Counted from the stretch's first letter, positions 35,278-44,394 are shown. The stretch is DNA of 64,000 nucleotides from Pseudoxanthomonas yeongjuensis (GCF_010093345.1 NZ_PDWT01000006.1:1-64000), one strand, 5' to 3'. Notes: a model not told the origin generated them from the sequence alone. Made by a program: numbers and translations.

Positions 35278-35350
35278 CCGCGTCTGCGGGAACCTCACCC
35301 CCACCCGCGCATCCATTCCTGCATACCACCTCCACTCCTGAGGCCGTACC

Positions 35351-35980
35351 GTGCTCGATGCCGACCTGCAAACCATTGAACGCCTGCCCTCGCACCAGCA
35401 CGCCGAGTGCGCGAGCAAGTGCCCCACCCGCCACGAAGCCGAAGCCGCCGTGCGCACCTTGATCCGCTGGGCCGGCGACGATCCCGCGCGCGAAGGCCTT
35501 CTGGCCACGCCGGGGCGGGTGGTGCGCGCCTACGAGGAATGGTTCGGCGGCTACCGGCTCGATCCCGACCGGCTCCTCGACCGCACCTTCGAGGAAACCG
35601 GCGGCTACGACGACCTGGTCCTGCTGCGCGATATCCCGGTGCGGTCGGTATGCGAACACCACATGGCCGCGATCCGCGGCGTGGCGCACGTGGCCTACCT
35701 GCCGGGTGCGCGCGTGGTCGGCATCTCCAAGCTGGCGCGGCTGGTCGATGCCTACGGCCGGCGCCTGCAGATCCAGGAGCGGCTGACCGCCGAGATCGCC
35801 GACACCCTGCAGCGCGTGCTGCAGCCGCGCGGCGTGGCCGTGGTCATCCAGGCCAGCCACGAGTGCATCTCCTCGCGCGGGGCGCGCATGCACGGCGTGT
35901 CCATGGTCACCCGGCGCCTGCTGGGGCAATTCGGGCAGGAACCGCATCGCCGCGACATCCTGGCTACCCTGGCGGGCTGA
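35351..35980 (+). CDS. folE: GTP cyclohydrolase I
   Basis: This 209-residue enzyme opens GTP to 7,8-dihydroneopterin triphosphate, the first step of folate and queuosine-type pterin synthesis. Zinc ligands C101-E-H-H104 and C172 are present, with 'GISKLARLVDAYGRRLQIQERLT' and 'GVSMVTRRLLG'. The start codon is GTG. The N-terminal 30 residues, with two extra Cys, are variable in the family. Confidence 0.95.
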   Translation: MLDADLQTIERLPSHQHAECASKCPTRHEAEAAVRTLIRWAGDDPAREGLLATPGRVVRAYEEWFGGYRLDPDRLLDRTFEETGGYDDLVLLRDIPVRSVCEHHMAAIRGVAHVAYLPGARVVGISKLARLVDAYGRRLQIQERLTAEIADTLQRVLQPRGVAVVIQASHECISSRGARMHGVSMVTRRLLGQFGQEPHRRDILATLAG

Positions 35981-36033
35981 GTCGGGAACCTCTCGCGCAC
36001 TCGTGCATCCGATGGGTGTAGAAGGAGAGGACC

Positions 36034-36786
36034 ATGAACACGCCAGCCAACGCGCTAGCCATCGATTACGCCCAGTTGGAGGATACGGCGCTAGTCGCCC
36101 TGGCCCAGTCGGGGCATCGCGGCGCCTTCCGCCACATCATGCAGCGCTGCAACCAGCGCCTGTTCCGGGTCGCGCGCGGCGTGGTCAACGACGACACCGA
36201 GGCCGAGGACGTGGTCCAGGAGGCCTACACGCATGCGTATGAGAAATTACACACATTCCGCGGCGAGGCGGCGCTGCTCACCTGGATGACCCGGATCGTG
36301 CTCAACGAAGCCTATGGCCGCTTGCGCCAGCGGAGGAACACCGTGGACATCGACCAGATCGAGGCCTCGCAGGCCAGCGACCGGATCGTGCAGTTCCCGT
36401 CGAAGTTCGGCAACGAGGATCCCGCCGCCAGCGCCGCGCGCGCGCAGATCCGCAAGCTGGTCGAACACGCCATCGACGACCTGCCGGAACCGTTCCGCAT
36501 CGTGTTCGTGATGCGCGAGATCGAGGAATGCACGGTCGAGGAAACCGCGTACAGCCTGGACCTGCGCCAGGAAACGGTGAAGACCCGCCTGCACCGCGCG
36601 CGCCGGCTGCTGCGCGCGGCCTTGCACGACAGCCTGTCGACGACATTGACCGATGCGTTCCCGTTCCTGGGACCACGCTGCGAGCGCATGACTGCGACGG
36701 TGCTGAAGCGATTGGACGATCGCTTCACCGTGCATGGCGTCGGCACCGAACTGGACGGATCCGGCGAAGACGGGCGCAGGCCCTGA
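36034..36786 (+). CDS. ECF-type RNA polymerase sigma factor
   Basis: This 250-residue sigma-70 family factor has sigma-2 at about 30-100 ('NDDTEAEDVVQEAYTHAYEKL') and sigma-4 at about 143-196 ('DLPEPFRIVFVMREIEECTVEETA', 'RQETVKTRLHRARRLLR'). A C-terminal extension of about 50 residues contains 'FPFLGPRCERMTATVLKRL' and may have a regulatory role. No anti-sigma gene is next to it. It has a clear AGGAG site. The two membrane genes that follow might be its targets or partners. Confidence 0.9.
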   Translation: MNTPANALAIDYAQLEDTALVALAQSGHRGAFRHIMQRCNQRLFRVARGVVNDDTEAEDVVQEAYTHAYEKLHTFRGEAALLTWMTRIVLNEAYGRLRQRRNTVDIDQIEASQASDRIVQFPSKFGNEDPAASAARAQIRKLVEHAIDDLPEPFRIVFVMREIEECTVEETAYSLDLRQETVKTRLHRARRLLRAALHDSLSTTLTDAFPFLGPRCERMTATVLKRLDDRFTVHGVGTELDGSGEDGRRP

Positions 36787-36857
36787 ACGATCGAAGCGGG
36801 AACCGGCGGCATCGCCGGTTCCTTCCACCTGTTGCACCCACCACCCGAGGATCGGAC

Positions 36858-37202
36858 ATGCTCACTTATGCACTCATCGTTTTCGCCATCGCCGCCGTCG
36901 GCGGACTGGTCCTGGCCAGCAGCGTGCTGCGCGGCAAGCTCGCCCCGTGGGCCATTTCGATCCTGCACGCGCTGCTCGGCGCCAGCGGCCTGGTCCTGCT
37001 GATCCTCACCGTCATGCAGGGCGCGACCCCGGCACGCGTCACCGCCGCCCTGGGCCTGCTGGTGGTGGCGGCCCTGGGCGGTTTCTACCTGGCTTCGCTG
37101 CACCTGCGCGGCACGGTCGCGCCGAAGGCGGTCGTGTTCGTCCATGCCGGCGTCGCGGTGGCGGGTTTCCTGACCCTGCTCAGCGCCGTGCTGGTGGCTT
37201 GA
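36858..37202 (+). CDS. Small four-helix membrane protein, unknown family
   Basis: This 114-residue protein is almost entirely hydrophobic, with four predicted transmembrane segments (about 3-22, 30-53, 60-80, 88-112). I do not recognise the family. The ATG at 36858 is 71 bp after the sigma factor stop and lies within a GAGGATCGGAC context. Spacing suggests co-transcription with the ECF gene and the DUF2231 gene 13 bp downstream. Confidence 0.75.
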   Translation: MLTYALIVFAIAAVGGLVLASSVLRGKLAPWAISILHALLGASGLVLLILTVMQGATPARVTAALGLLVVAALGGFYLASLHLRGTVAPKAVVFVHAGVAVAGFLTLLSAVLVA

Positions 37203-37215
37203 GGTTCGACCCACC

Positions 37216-37644
37216 ATGAGCCATCCCCTGCATCCGGCGCTGGTCCATTTCCCGATCGCCTGCTGGTCGCTGGCCACGGCTGCGGATGTGGCCAGCCTCT
37301 GGTTCGGCGAGCCGGCGTGGAGGCTGGCCGGCGTGCTGCTGGCGCTGGGCACGCTGATCGCGCTGGCGGCGATGGCCACCGGCTTCATCGAACTGTTGAA
37401 AGTCGGTGCGGAACATCCGGCCACCCGCGATCTCAACCGGCACATGCTGCTGATGTCGACCGCGTGGTGTCTGTACGCGACCAGCCTGTTCCTGCGCCTG
37501 CAGGGCACCACGCTGACCCAGCCCGATACCCTGGACCTGGGCCTGAGCGTGGCCGGCTTCGCGGTGTTGGGCGTGGGTGGATGGTTCGGCGGCAAGCTGG
37601 TGTATGGGCATGGCGTGGGTGTGGCGAAGCATCCGCCTGCCTAG
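37216..37644 (+). CDS. DUF2231 family membrane protein
   Basis: This 142-residue protein starts 'SHPLHPALVHFPIACW', the hallmark of DUF2231, and has four transmembrane helices. The conserved His residues near the N-terminus and 'HMLLMSTAW' in helix 3 could bind metal or haem, and some relatives are linked with b-type cytochrome or redox membrane proteins. The function here is unknown. It forms a tail to the sigma-factor unit. Confidence 0.85.
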   Translation: MSHPLHPALVHFPIACWSLATAADVASLWFGEPAWRLAGVLLALGTLIALAAMATGFIELLKVGAEHPATRDLNRHMLLMSTAWCLYATSLFLRLQGTTLTQPDTLDLGLSVAGFAVLGVGGWFGGKLVYGHGVGVAKHPPA

Positions 37645-37862
37645 ACGCCGGCAGGACAGGGGCTTCAAACCAAACCGATCCACCCCAGCGCCTGCGGACA
37701 AACCACACCGTCGGGTTTTAAAGTTCCCGATGCCTCGCGCATCCGGGGTGGCATGAAGTGGGCTACCTGTTCAAACTCTTCGCGTTGGCCAACGGACCAG
37801 GTGCCCGACAATTCATTCGAGTCGAGTCCGAGTCCGGGTCCGGGTCCATTCCAGGAGGGGCG

Positions 37863-38213
37863 ATGCGCCAGGAGAGAGTCTTCGCAATCAAGTTCTCGAG
37901 CTTGTACCCGCTGTATGTCAAGAAAGCGGAATCCAAGGGCCGCTCGGCGGAAGAAGTCGATCAGGTCATCCGCTGGCTGACGGGTTACAGTCCTGAAGGA
38001 CTGCGGCGCCAGATCGGGTCCGAAAACGACCTCGAGACCTTCTTCGCCCAGGCGCCACGGATCAATCCGAACGCCTCGCTTATCAAGGGCGTGGTGTGCG
38101 GCATTCGAGTGGAGGAAATCGAGCACCCGCTCATGCAGAAGATCCGCTACCTGGACAAGCTCGTCGATGAGCTCGCAAAGGGCAAGGCGCTGGAAAAGAT
38201 CCTGCGGCAGTGA
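37863..38213 (+). CDS. DUF2200 family protein
   Basis: This 116-residue cytoplasmic protein has a near-canonical DUF2200 sequence: '[20 protein letters not shown]', '[14 protein letters not shown]', '[10 protein letters not shown]' and '[43 protein letters not shown]'. The ATG at 37863 has AGGAGG 5 nt upstream; the longer frame begins in a GAGTCC-type hexamer tract and is rejected. The family is widespread, without a known function. Confidence 0.88.
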   Translation: MRQERVFAIKFSSLYPLYVKKAESKGRSAEEVDQVIRWLTGYSPEGLRRQIGSENDLETFFAQAPRINPNASLIKGVVCGIRVEEIEHPLMQKIRYLDKLVDELAKGKALEKILRQ

Positions 38214-38313
38214 CTCATCCACGCGCTGACGCCACCCGGAAGGCCATGTGGTCCGGGTTGGCCCGCTGCGCTGTTGAAAGTCGCTGCGCTTTACACGGGC
38301 GATCTGTTTTGGG

Positions 38314-39009
38314 TCAACGCGATGCGCGTAGTGCTTTCTGTTCTTCCAGGGTCAGCGCCACGTTGTTGCGCAGGTAGGCCGGCTCCACCCGTTCCGGCGC
38401 GAGCGCTTCGCCGCGTGCGTATGCGGCCACCGCGAGCCGCGCCACATCGGCGGCATGCGGCAGGGCGCTGGCGTCGACCGAGGCCAGTTGCGCATGCAGA
38501 TGCTGTTGCAGCAGTCCATTGGCAGCGGCGAAGCCGGTGCCGATGCCGTGCCAGCCGCTACGGTCGTCGGGCAGCGCGACCGCTTCCGGGGCGCAGACGA
38601 TTTCCGTGGAGATCGCGATCAGCCCATCACCCTTGCGTGCGAACGCGCCCACGTAGATCTCACCCATGCGCGCATCGATCGCAGCGAGGATGCGTTCGTC
38701 CTGCGATTGCACGGCGATGGCCTGCAGGGTGGACACCGCGACCACCGGCTTGTCCAGCGCCAGGGCGATGCCCTGGGCCAGGGCGATGGCCAGGCGCACG
38801 CCGGTGAATGCGCCGGGGCCGCGGCTGATCGCGATGGCGTCGAGCTGCGACTTGGCGATGCCGGCCTCGGCCAACAAGGCTTCCGCCCACGGCAAGGCGT
38901 ATTCGGCATGCAGGCGCGGGGCGATTTCGTGGCGCTCGATGATCTCGCCATCGACGTATACGGCGATGGAGCAGGCTTCGGTGGCGGTTTCGAGGGCTAG
39001 GAGTTTCAT
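38314..39009 (-). CDS. tsaB: tRNA t6A biosynthesis protein TsaB
   Basis: This 231-residue ASKHA-fold partner of TsaD in forming N6-threonylcarbamoyl-adenosine in tRNA has 'LALETATEACSIAV' at the start, 'RLHAEYALPWAEALL', and 'ISRGPGAFTGVRLAIALAQGIALAL' near residue 65. The ATG at 39009 matches the family. No Shine-Dalgarno sequence is visible: the 5' side is C/T-rich and runs at once into a heptad repeat array. It follows yoaA on the same strand, as in E. coli. Confidence 0.93.
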   Translation of the reverse strand: MKLLALETATEACSIAVYVDGEIIERHEIAPRLHAEYALPWAEALLAEAGIAKSQLDAIAISRGPGAFTGVRLAIALAQGIALALDKPVVAVSTLQAIAVQSQDERILAAIDARMGEIYVGAFARKGDGLIAISTEIVCAPEAVALPDDRSGWHGIGTGFAAANGLLQQHLHAQLASVDASALPHAADVARLAVAAYARGEALAPERVEPAYLRNNVALTLEEQKALRASR

Positions 39010-39018
39010 GGGCGGGGG

Positions 39019-39058
39019 AGTGAGGAGTGAGGAACGAGGAACGAGGAACGAGGAACGG
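39019..39058. repeat. Heptanucleotide tandem array, copy 2
   Basis: On the plus strand two GTGAGGA-type units are followed by about four ACGAGGA units. The array ends 10 nt upstream of the tsaB start codon, so it occupies the mRNA leader where a ribosome site would lie. Confidence 0.8.
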
Positions 39059-39082
39059 ATGAAGCGTAGCTCTTTTTGCTCG

Positions 39083-39184
39083 TCATCCCAGCGAACGCTG
39101 GGATCCATCTTGATCTTGCTGTTGCATTCAAGCGGGTTCGAACAAGAGCAACAGCAAAATGGATCCCAGCTTGCGCTGGGATGA
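39083..39184. repeat. Long palindromic intergenic repeat (GTCATCCCAGC type)
   Basis: Left arm CGTCATCCCAGCG...GCTGGGATCCAT and right arm ATGGATCCCAGC...GCTGGGATGACG are complementary, with an inner complementary stretch CTTGCTGTTGC / GCAACAGCAA. The whole 180-bp gap between yoaA and tsaB is this element plus the heptad array. It ends 4 nt before the yoaA stop. Confidence 0.82.
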
Positions 39185-39188
39185 CGGA

Positions 39189-41225
39189 TCACTCTTTTTC
39201 ACTAGCTATCTGTTCACTGGTTACCTGTTCACGACTGCCCACTATCGCTTCATCTTCACGCACCGCAAAGAACGCCTCCACATCCTCCACATTCCTTGTC
39301 CGCGCAAACGGCGGCAGCGAATCCAGGAAGACCTTGCCGTAGGACTTGCCGGTCAGGCGCGGGTCGCACAGGACCAGCACGCCGCGGTCGGTTTCGCTGC
39401 GGATCAGGCGGCCGACGCCCTGCTTGAGCGCGATCACCGCCTGCGGCAGTTGTTCGTCGCGGAACGGATTGCCGCCATCGCGGCGGATCGCTTCCAGGCG
39501 CGCCTCGAACACCGGATCGTCGGGCGCGGCGAACGGCAGCTTGTCGATCACCACCACCGACAGCGCATCGCCGACCACGTCCACGCCCTCGCGGAAACTC
39601 GCCGCGCCCAGCAGCACGCCGTTTCCGGATTCGCGGAAGCGCTGCAGCAGCGTCGCCCGCGGCGCCTCGCCCTGTACGAACAGCGGCCACGGCGCATCGC
39701 GCAGGGTTTCGGCCGCTTCGCGCAAGGCGCGATGCGAGGCGAACAGCAGGAATGCACGTCCATTGGAAGCCTGCAGCACCGGATACAGCGCGGCGATCAA
39801 TGCTGTGCCGTAGCCGCGCGAATTGGGTTCGGGCAGGCCTTGCGGGAGATAGCAGAGCGCCTGTTTCGGCCAGTCGAACGGGCTGGGTTGCAGCAGGGTC
39901 TGCGGATCGTCCAGGCCCAGGCGCACCGCGAGATGGTCGAAGCTGCCACCGACGGCGAGCGTTGCAGAAGTGAATACCCACGACGCGTGCGATTTTTCGC
40001 GATGCTCGCGCAGCGGGCCGGATACATCCAGCGGCGTGCGCTGGCAGCGAAAGCCGCGCTGGGTGAGTTCGTACCAGAGCACGTCGCTGGAAGGCAGCGG
40101 CGCTTCGTCGTCGAAATCGACCAGTCGCTCGTCGTCGGCGCGGGTGTCGTCGCCGAGCCAGCGCCCCAGCCGGGTCGAGGCGTCTTTCGCGCGTGCGGCA
40201 CAGGCGTCCAGGCCGAGCGAGGTATCGGCCATGGCGACGGTTATTTCGAGCAACTGCCGCAGCGATTCGGTCAGCGCATCGAAACCCTCGCGCACTTCCG
40301 GCTTGGACAGCGCGCGGAAACGGGTGCCGCGCACCGGCAGGCCTTCCATGCCCGCGCGCAGTTCGCGCAGCGACTGCTCCAGCGCGCGCACCGGCATCTG
40401 CAGGCTGGCGAGCGCGCCGGGGATTTCCTTGCACTCGGCCAGGCAGTCGCGCGCCAGTTCCTGGATCGGGCGCATGCCGAAACTTTCGCCGAAGAAGTTC
40501 GCCGCCAGTTCCGGCAGCTGGTGCGCTTCGTCGATGACGAAGGCCTGCGCGCCGGGCAGGATTTCGCCGAAGCCTTCCTGTTTCAAGGCGAGGTCGGCGA
40601 GCAGCAGATGGTGGTTGACCACGACGATGTCGGCCGACTGCGCGCGCTGCCGCGCCTGCACGACGAAGCACTCGCCCCAGAACGGACAATCGGTGCCCAG
40701 GCAGTTGTCGTTGGTCGAAGTGACCATCGGCAACAGCGGCGAATCGTCGGGCAGCGCTTCCAGTTCGGCCATGTCGCCGAACTGGGTGCGTCCGCCCCAG
40801 GAAACGATCCGCTGGAACTGCGAGATCTGTTCGCGGGTGGTGAAGCGCGGTTCGCCCTTGGCCTGTTCCAGCCGGTATCTGCACAGGTAATTCGCGCGGC
40901 CTTTCAGCAGCGCCGACTTCACTCCCGTGCCCAGCGCGTTGCGCACCCGCGGCAGGTCGCGGTGGTAGAGCTGGTCCTGCAGCGCGCGGGTACCGGTGGA
41001 GATGATGGTCTTCAGCCCCGACAGCAACGCGGGCACCAGATAGGCGAAGGTCTTGCCGGTGCCGGTACCGGCTTCGGCCAGCAGTACTTCGCGGCTGTCG
41101 AAGGCATCGGCGATCGCCGTGGACAGGCGCTGCTGCGCCTCACGGGGAACGAAATTGTCGAGCTGGTTGGCGAGCGCGCCGCCTTCGCTGAGGGCGTCGC
41201 GGGCTGCTTCGGCAAGTCGTGACAT
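39189..41225 (-). CDS. yoaA: DinG-family ATP-dependent DNA helicase YoaA
   Basis: This 678-residue XPD-like superfamily 2 helicase has Walker A 'AGTGTGKT' (52-59), four Fe-S ligands C115, C175, C180 and C186, DEAH box at 232-235 and C-terminal motif VI 'QGVGRLIRSETDRG'. Gene order with tsaB and overall length support YoaA rather than DinG. E. coli YoaA works with the HolC clamp-loader subunit in replication-fork repair. An ATG at 41240 is an alternative start. Confidence 0.92.
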   Translation of the reverse strand: MSRLAEAARDALSEGGALANQLDNFVPREAQQRLSTAIADAFDSREVLLAEAGTGTGKTFAYLVPALLSGLKTIISTGTRALQDQLYHRDLPRVRNALGTGVKSALLKGRANYLCRYRLEQAKGEPRFTTREQISQFQRIVSWGGRTQFGDMAELEALPDDSPLLPMVTSTNDNCLGTDCPFWGECFVVQARQRAQSADIVVVNHHLLLADLALKQEGFGEILPGAQAFVIDEAHQLPELAANFFGESFGMRPIQELARDCLAECKEIPGALASLQMPVRALEQSLRELRAGMEGLPVRGTRFRALSKPEVREGFDALTESLRQLLEITVAMADTSLGLDACAARAKDASTRLGRWLGDDTRADDERLVDFDDEAPLPSSDVLWYELTQRGFRCQRTPLDVSGPLREHREKSHASWVFTSATLAVGGSFDHLAVRLGLDDPQTLLQPSPFDWPKQALCYLPQGLPEPNSRGYGTALIAALYPVLQASNGRAFLLFASHRALREAAETLRDAPWPLFVQGEAPRATLLQRFRESGNGVLLGAASFREGVDVVGDALSVVVIDKLPFAAPDDPVFEARLEAIRRDGGNPFRDEQLPQAVIALKQGVGRLIRSETDRGVLVLCDPRLTGKSYGKVFLDSLPPFARTRNVEDVEAFFAVREDEAIVGSREQVTSEQIASEKE

Positions 41226-41446
41226 CGGTGGGTGGGGCATTCCTGAAAAGCCCCCTCCTCCGTTTCGCGGGGAAGGGCTAGGGTGGGGGCAGCCGGAGCC
41301 GATCGGAATCCAGTTGCGACGACAACTCCAATGCCAGGCAACCGCATGGGATGGCATCGCTGGAAACTGGCGTGCCCTGCAAGTTTACCGGCTTCGGACC
41401 GCCCCCATCCCAAGCTTCCCCCGTGAACGGGGAGGCGGCGGACGCC
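41226..41446. repeat. 221-bp gap with GGGGAAGGG/CCCTCTCC-type palindromes
   Basis: Short GC-rich inverted repeats (CCGTTTCGCGGGG near 41270, CCCCCGTGAACGGGG near 41416) and facing GCCCCC...GGGGGC blocks surround about 100 bp of unremarkable sequence. No gene is supported. It resembles the repeats after dps at 55836. Confidence 0.55.
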
Positions 41447-41983
41447 TTACATCCTGTTCAATCCCGCCACGGTGCAGGCTTCTATCTGCGTATGCGCCGA
41501 AACCGCGTCCTGCTGCAGGCCGCGCGCGAGGCGCGCCTGTTCGATGGTGGCCCAGTGCCGGCGGCACAGCGGTCCGACCTTGGAACCCAGGTCGAAGGCG
41601 CGCTTGGCCAGCGTCTCCGCGCGTTCGTATTCCGATTGCAGCAAAGCCGCTTCCGCGCGCTCCTGCAGGATCGCCGGATCGTCGGGCGCGATCAGCAGCG
41701 CCTGGTTCAGGGCTTCGGCCGCGGCGGGGTAATCGCGTGCGGCGATGGCGGCGGCCGCATCGTCGCGCAGGTCCTGCACTTGCGGGTCGCGCAAGGGCTG
41801 CACCGCGAGTTCGCGATCGTCGGCGCCCTTTGATGCGGCGACGACGTTGGCGAGCCGCAGTTCCGGAGCGACCTTGGGAACAGCGGGCGATGCGGGAACA
41901 GTCGATGTACCGGATGTCGTGCAGGCGGACATGGCGAGCACCACGGCGAGGGTTGCGAATTTTCGGAACGGTTTCATCTTCAT
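41447..41983 (-). CDS. TPR-containing lipoprotein
   Basis: This 178-residue protein has a lipoprotein signal ending M-S-A-C21, a Ser/Pro linker and two tetratricopeptide-like repeats (about 75-140: 'AAAAIAARDYPAAAEALNQALLIAPDDPAILQERAEAAL'-type helices). Its ATG shares one base with the mrcB stop (TGATG), so it is translated with PBP1B. A role in anchoring or activating the peptidoglycan synthase, analogous to LpoB but unrelated in sequence, is inference from the coupling. Confidence 0.85.
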   Translation of the reverse strand: MKMKPFRKFATLAVVLAMSACTTSGTSTVPASPAVPKVAPELRLANVVAASKGADDRELAVQPLRDPQVQDLRDDAAAAIAARDYPAAAEALNQALLIAPDDPAILQERAEAALLQSEYERAETLAKRAFDLGSKVGPLCRRHWATIEQARLARGLQQDAVSAHTQIEACTVAGLNRM

Positions 41984-44394
41984 CACGGTTGCGGTGCGGG
42001 GGCAGGTTCTGCGGGCGGCGCCTGTTCTTCCTTCTTGCCGTCCAGGCCGAACCAGCTGCGCCAGCCGCCGCCTTCGGCTTCTTCGCCCGTTTCCTCGGGC
42101 ACCGGCTCGATCACGCAGGTGGCGTAGGCAGGCGCGAAGCCGGACACGAACGGCAGTTGCCGCGCGCCGGGGCAACCGGCATCGGTGGCGTTCGCGCCGG
42201 CGACCCACTGCCAGTCCAGGCCCTTGCCGGACACCTTCAACGGCGCGCTGGGCAGGCGCGTGAAGATCCCCGACCATACCCGCATCGCACCGGTAGCGCC
42301 GTACAGGCCGGTCTGTTCGTTCTGGTCGTTGCCCATCCACACCACCGCGAGGTGATCGCCGGTGTAGCCGGCATACCAGCTGTCGCGGCCGTCGTTGCTG
42401 GTGCCGGTCTTGCCCGCGGACTGCAGGCGGCCGAGGCCATCGCCGAGCAACTGGCGCCCGGTGCCGTTGCTGACCACCTGCTGCAGGCCGATGCTGACCA
42501 GGTGCGCTGCGATGGAATCGCCTTCCTGCGCCGGCGCCGGGGTCTTGTCGTAGCGTTTGAGCAGTTTGCCGTTCGGATCGAGCACGCCACGCACTGCGTG
42601 CAGCGGCTGGATCTCGCCACCCGAAGCGAGGAACTGGTAAAGCTGGGCCATCGCATACGGACTCTGGTCGGTGGCGCCCAGGATCAAGGCCGGATTCGGC
42701 TCGGCCTTGATTCCGGCCAGCACGTGGATCAGGTTGGACAGGCGCTGCGGATCCACCTTCATGCCGATGCGCACGGTGGCCTGGTTGTAGGAATGGGCCA
42801 GCGCATCGACCAGTCGCACCGAGCCATGGCTGCGGTTGTCGGAATTGCCGGGCGTCCAGCGTCTGCCCTTGCCCAGTTGCACGGTGACCGGGGAATCGTC
42901 GACGTAGCTGGCCAGCGAATAGTTGTCCGGCTGGGCCAGCGCGAGCAGATAGACGAACGGCTTGAGCAGCGAACCGACCGGACGCTGCGCTTCCACCGCG
43001 CGGTTGAAGCCGGGTTGCGACACGTTGCGGCTGCCGACCACGGCCAGCACATCGCCATCGTGCACATCGGTCAGCACCAGTCCGGCCTGCAACGGCGGGC
43101 GCTTCTTGTTCTCCACCGATTTCAGCGTGCGCGCGACCGCGCCTTCGGCATAGGCCTGGGCCGAAGGCGACATGCCGGTGAGCACGCTCAGGCCGGCGCC
43201 CTGCAGCGCGCTTTCCGGATAATCGCGCGCGAGCTGGCGGCGCACCAGATCGACATAGGCGGGGAAGCGGTTGGCCGCGGCCATGCCCGGGGTGGTGGTG
43301 ACGCCGAGCGGCGCGGCGCGGGCGCGCTTCCATTCGGGCTGCTTGATCAACCCGGTTTCCAGCAGTTTGTCCAGCACCAGGTTGCGGCGATCCAGCGCAC
43401 GTTCCGGGTTGCGGCGCGGATCGTAGTAGGACGGTCCCTTGACGATGCCGATCAGAAGGGCGATCTGTTCGCTGGTCAGCGAATCCAGTTCGCGCCCGAA
43501 CCAGAATTCGGAGGCCGCGGCGACGCCATGGATGGCCTGGCTGCCGCGCTGACCCATGTACACCTGGTTCAAGTACGCCTCGAGGATGGTGCGCTTGTCG
43601 TAGCGCGCTTCCAGGATCAAGGCGAAGAGTATTTCGTTGAACTTGCGGCTCGGGGTGACTTCCTTGCCGATGCCGAGCAGGCCGCTACGGGCGAGCTGCT
43701 GGGTCAGGGTGCTGGCGCCCTGCCGGGTCTCGCCACCGGAGCGCACGGTCACCCAGATCGCGCGCAGGATGCCGCTGACATCGATGCCGTGGTGGCTGCT
43801 GAAGTCGCGGTCTTCCACCGCCTGCAGGCCGGTGACCAGCAACTCGGGTACCTCCTCCATGCGCACCAGCCGGCGTTCTTCCTGCTTCTGCCCGTACAGG
43901 GTGGCGATGCGCGCCGGATCCAACCGCGCCGACTTCAGGTTCTGGCTGCGGCCGAGGTCGCGGACACTGGCCACGCGCCCGCCCGACAGCGATACCTGCA
44001 GCCTGCGCGCCGGCACCTTGCCTTCCACATCGGTGAAACCACGGCTGGCAATGATGAAACGGCCGCCATCGCGCGCATAGGTGCCGAGGCGCTCGCCACT
44101 GCCGTCGTCGCGATAGGAAGCGGCGTCGAGTTCGGTCTTCAGGGTCTGCGCATCCATCGCCACGCCGGGCGCCAGCTGCAGCGGGCGCGCATACACGCGG
44201 GTCGGGATCTGCCACTGCAGGGCGCCGAAGCGCTGGCTGACCTGGTGGTTCAGGTACAGGGTGTAGGGAATCAGGAAACCCAGTCCCAGCCCCAGCGCCG
44301 CCAGTGCCCAGGTCACCAGCCGCTGGCGCCAGGGATGCGCGTCGTCGTGATCGTCGGTGTCGTCGTCTTGGTCGTCGTAGTCGTAGCGCGGCAC
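41983..44394 (-). CDS. mrcB: Penicillin-binding protein 1B
   Basis: This 803-residue bifunctional class A PBP has an acidic cytoplasmic tail, a transmembrane helix at 25-48, a UB2H-like domain (about 60-150) and a GT51 glycosyltransferase with catalytic Glu194 in 'AVEDRDFSSHHG'. The transpeptidase has SxxK at S475-K478, SYN at 535-537 and KTGT at 662-665. A C-terminal tail of about 90 residues has Cys pairs and an acidic/Pro-rich end. The start codon is GTG. It is divergent from the glycosyltransferase gene. Confidence 0.95.
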   Translation of the reverse strand: MPRYDYDDQDDDTDDHDDAHPWRQRLVTWALAALGLGLGFLIPYTLYLNHQVSQRFGALQWQIPTRVYARPLQLAPGVAMDAQTLKTELDAASYRDDGSGERLGTYARDGGRFIIASRGFTDVEGKVPARRLQVSLSGGRVASVRDLGRSQNLKSARLDPARIATLYGQKQEERRLVRMEEVPELLVTGLQAVEDRDFSSHHGIDVSGILRAIWVTVRSGGETRQGASTLTQQLARSGLLGIGKEVTPSRKFNEILFALILEARYDKRTILEAYLNQVYMGQRGSQAIHGVAAASEFWFGRELDSLTSEQIALLIGIVKGPSYYDPRRNPERALDRRNLVLDKLLETGLIKQPEWKRARAAPLGVTTTPGMAAANRFPAYVDLVRRQLARDYPESALQGAGLSVLTGMSPSAQAYAEGAVARTLKSVENKKRPPLQAGLVLTDVHDGDVLAVVGSRNVSQPGFNRAVEAQRPVGSLLKPFVYLLALAQPDNYSLASYVDDSPVTVQLGKGRRWTPGNSDNRSHGSVRLVDALAHSYNQATVRIGMKVDPQRLSNLIHVLAGIKAEPNPALILGATDQSPYAMAQLYQFLASGGEIQPLHAVRGVLDPNGKLLKRYDKTPAPAQEGDSIAAHLVSIGLQQVVSNGTGRQLLGDGLGRLQSAGKTGTSNDGRDSWYAGYTGDHLAVVWMGNDQNEQTGLYGATGAMRVWSGIFTRLPSAPLKVSGKGLDWQWVAGANATDAGCPGARQLPFVSGFAPAYATCVIEPVPEETGEEAEGGGWRSWFGLDGKKEEQAPPAEPAPAPQP

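Noticed and set aside
34991-35947. An N-terminal extension of the Rieske/FAD reductase to about 829 residues
   Set aside because: It would overlap folE on the other strand and cross a palindromic repeat. The strong AAGGAG site and the Rieske domain both place the start at 34990.
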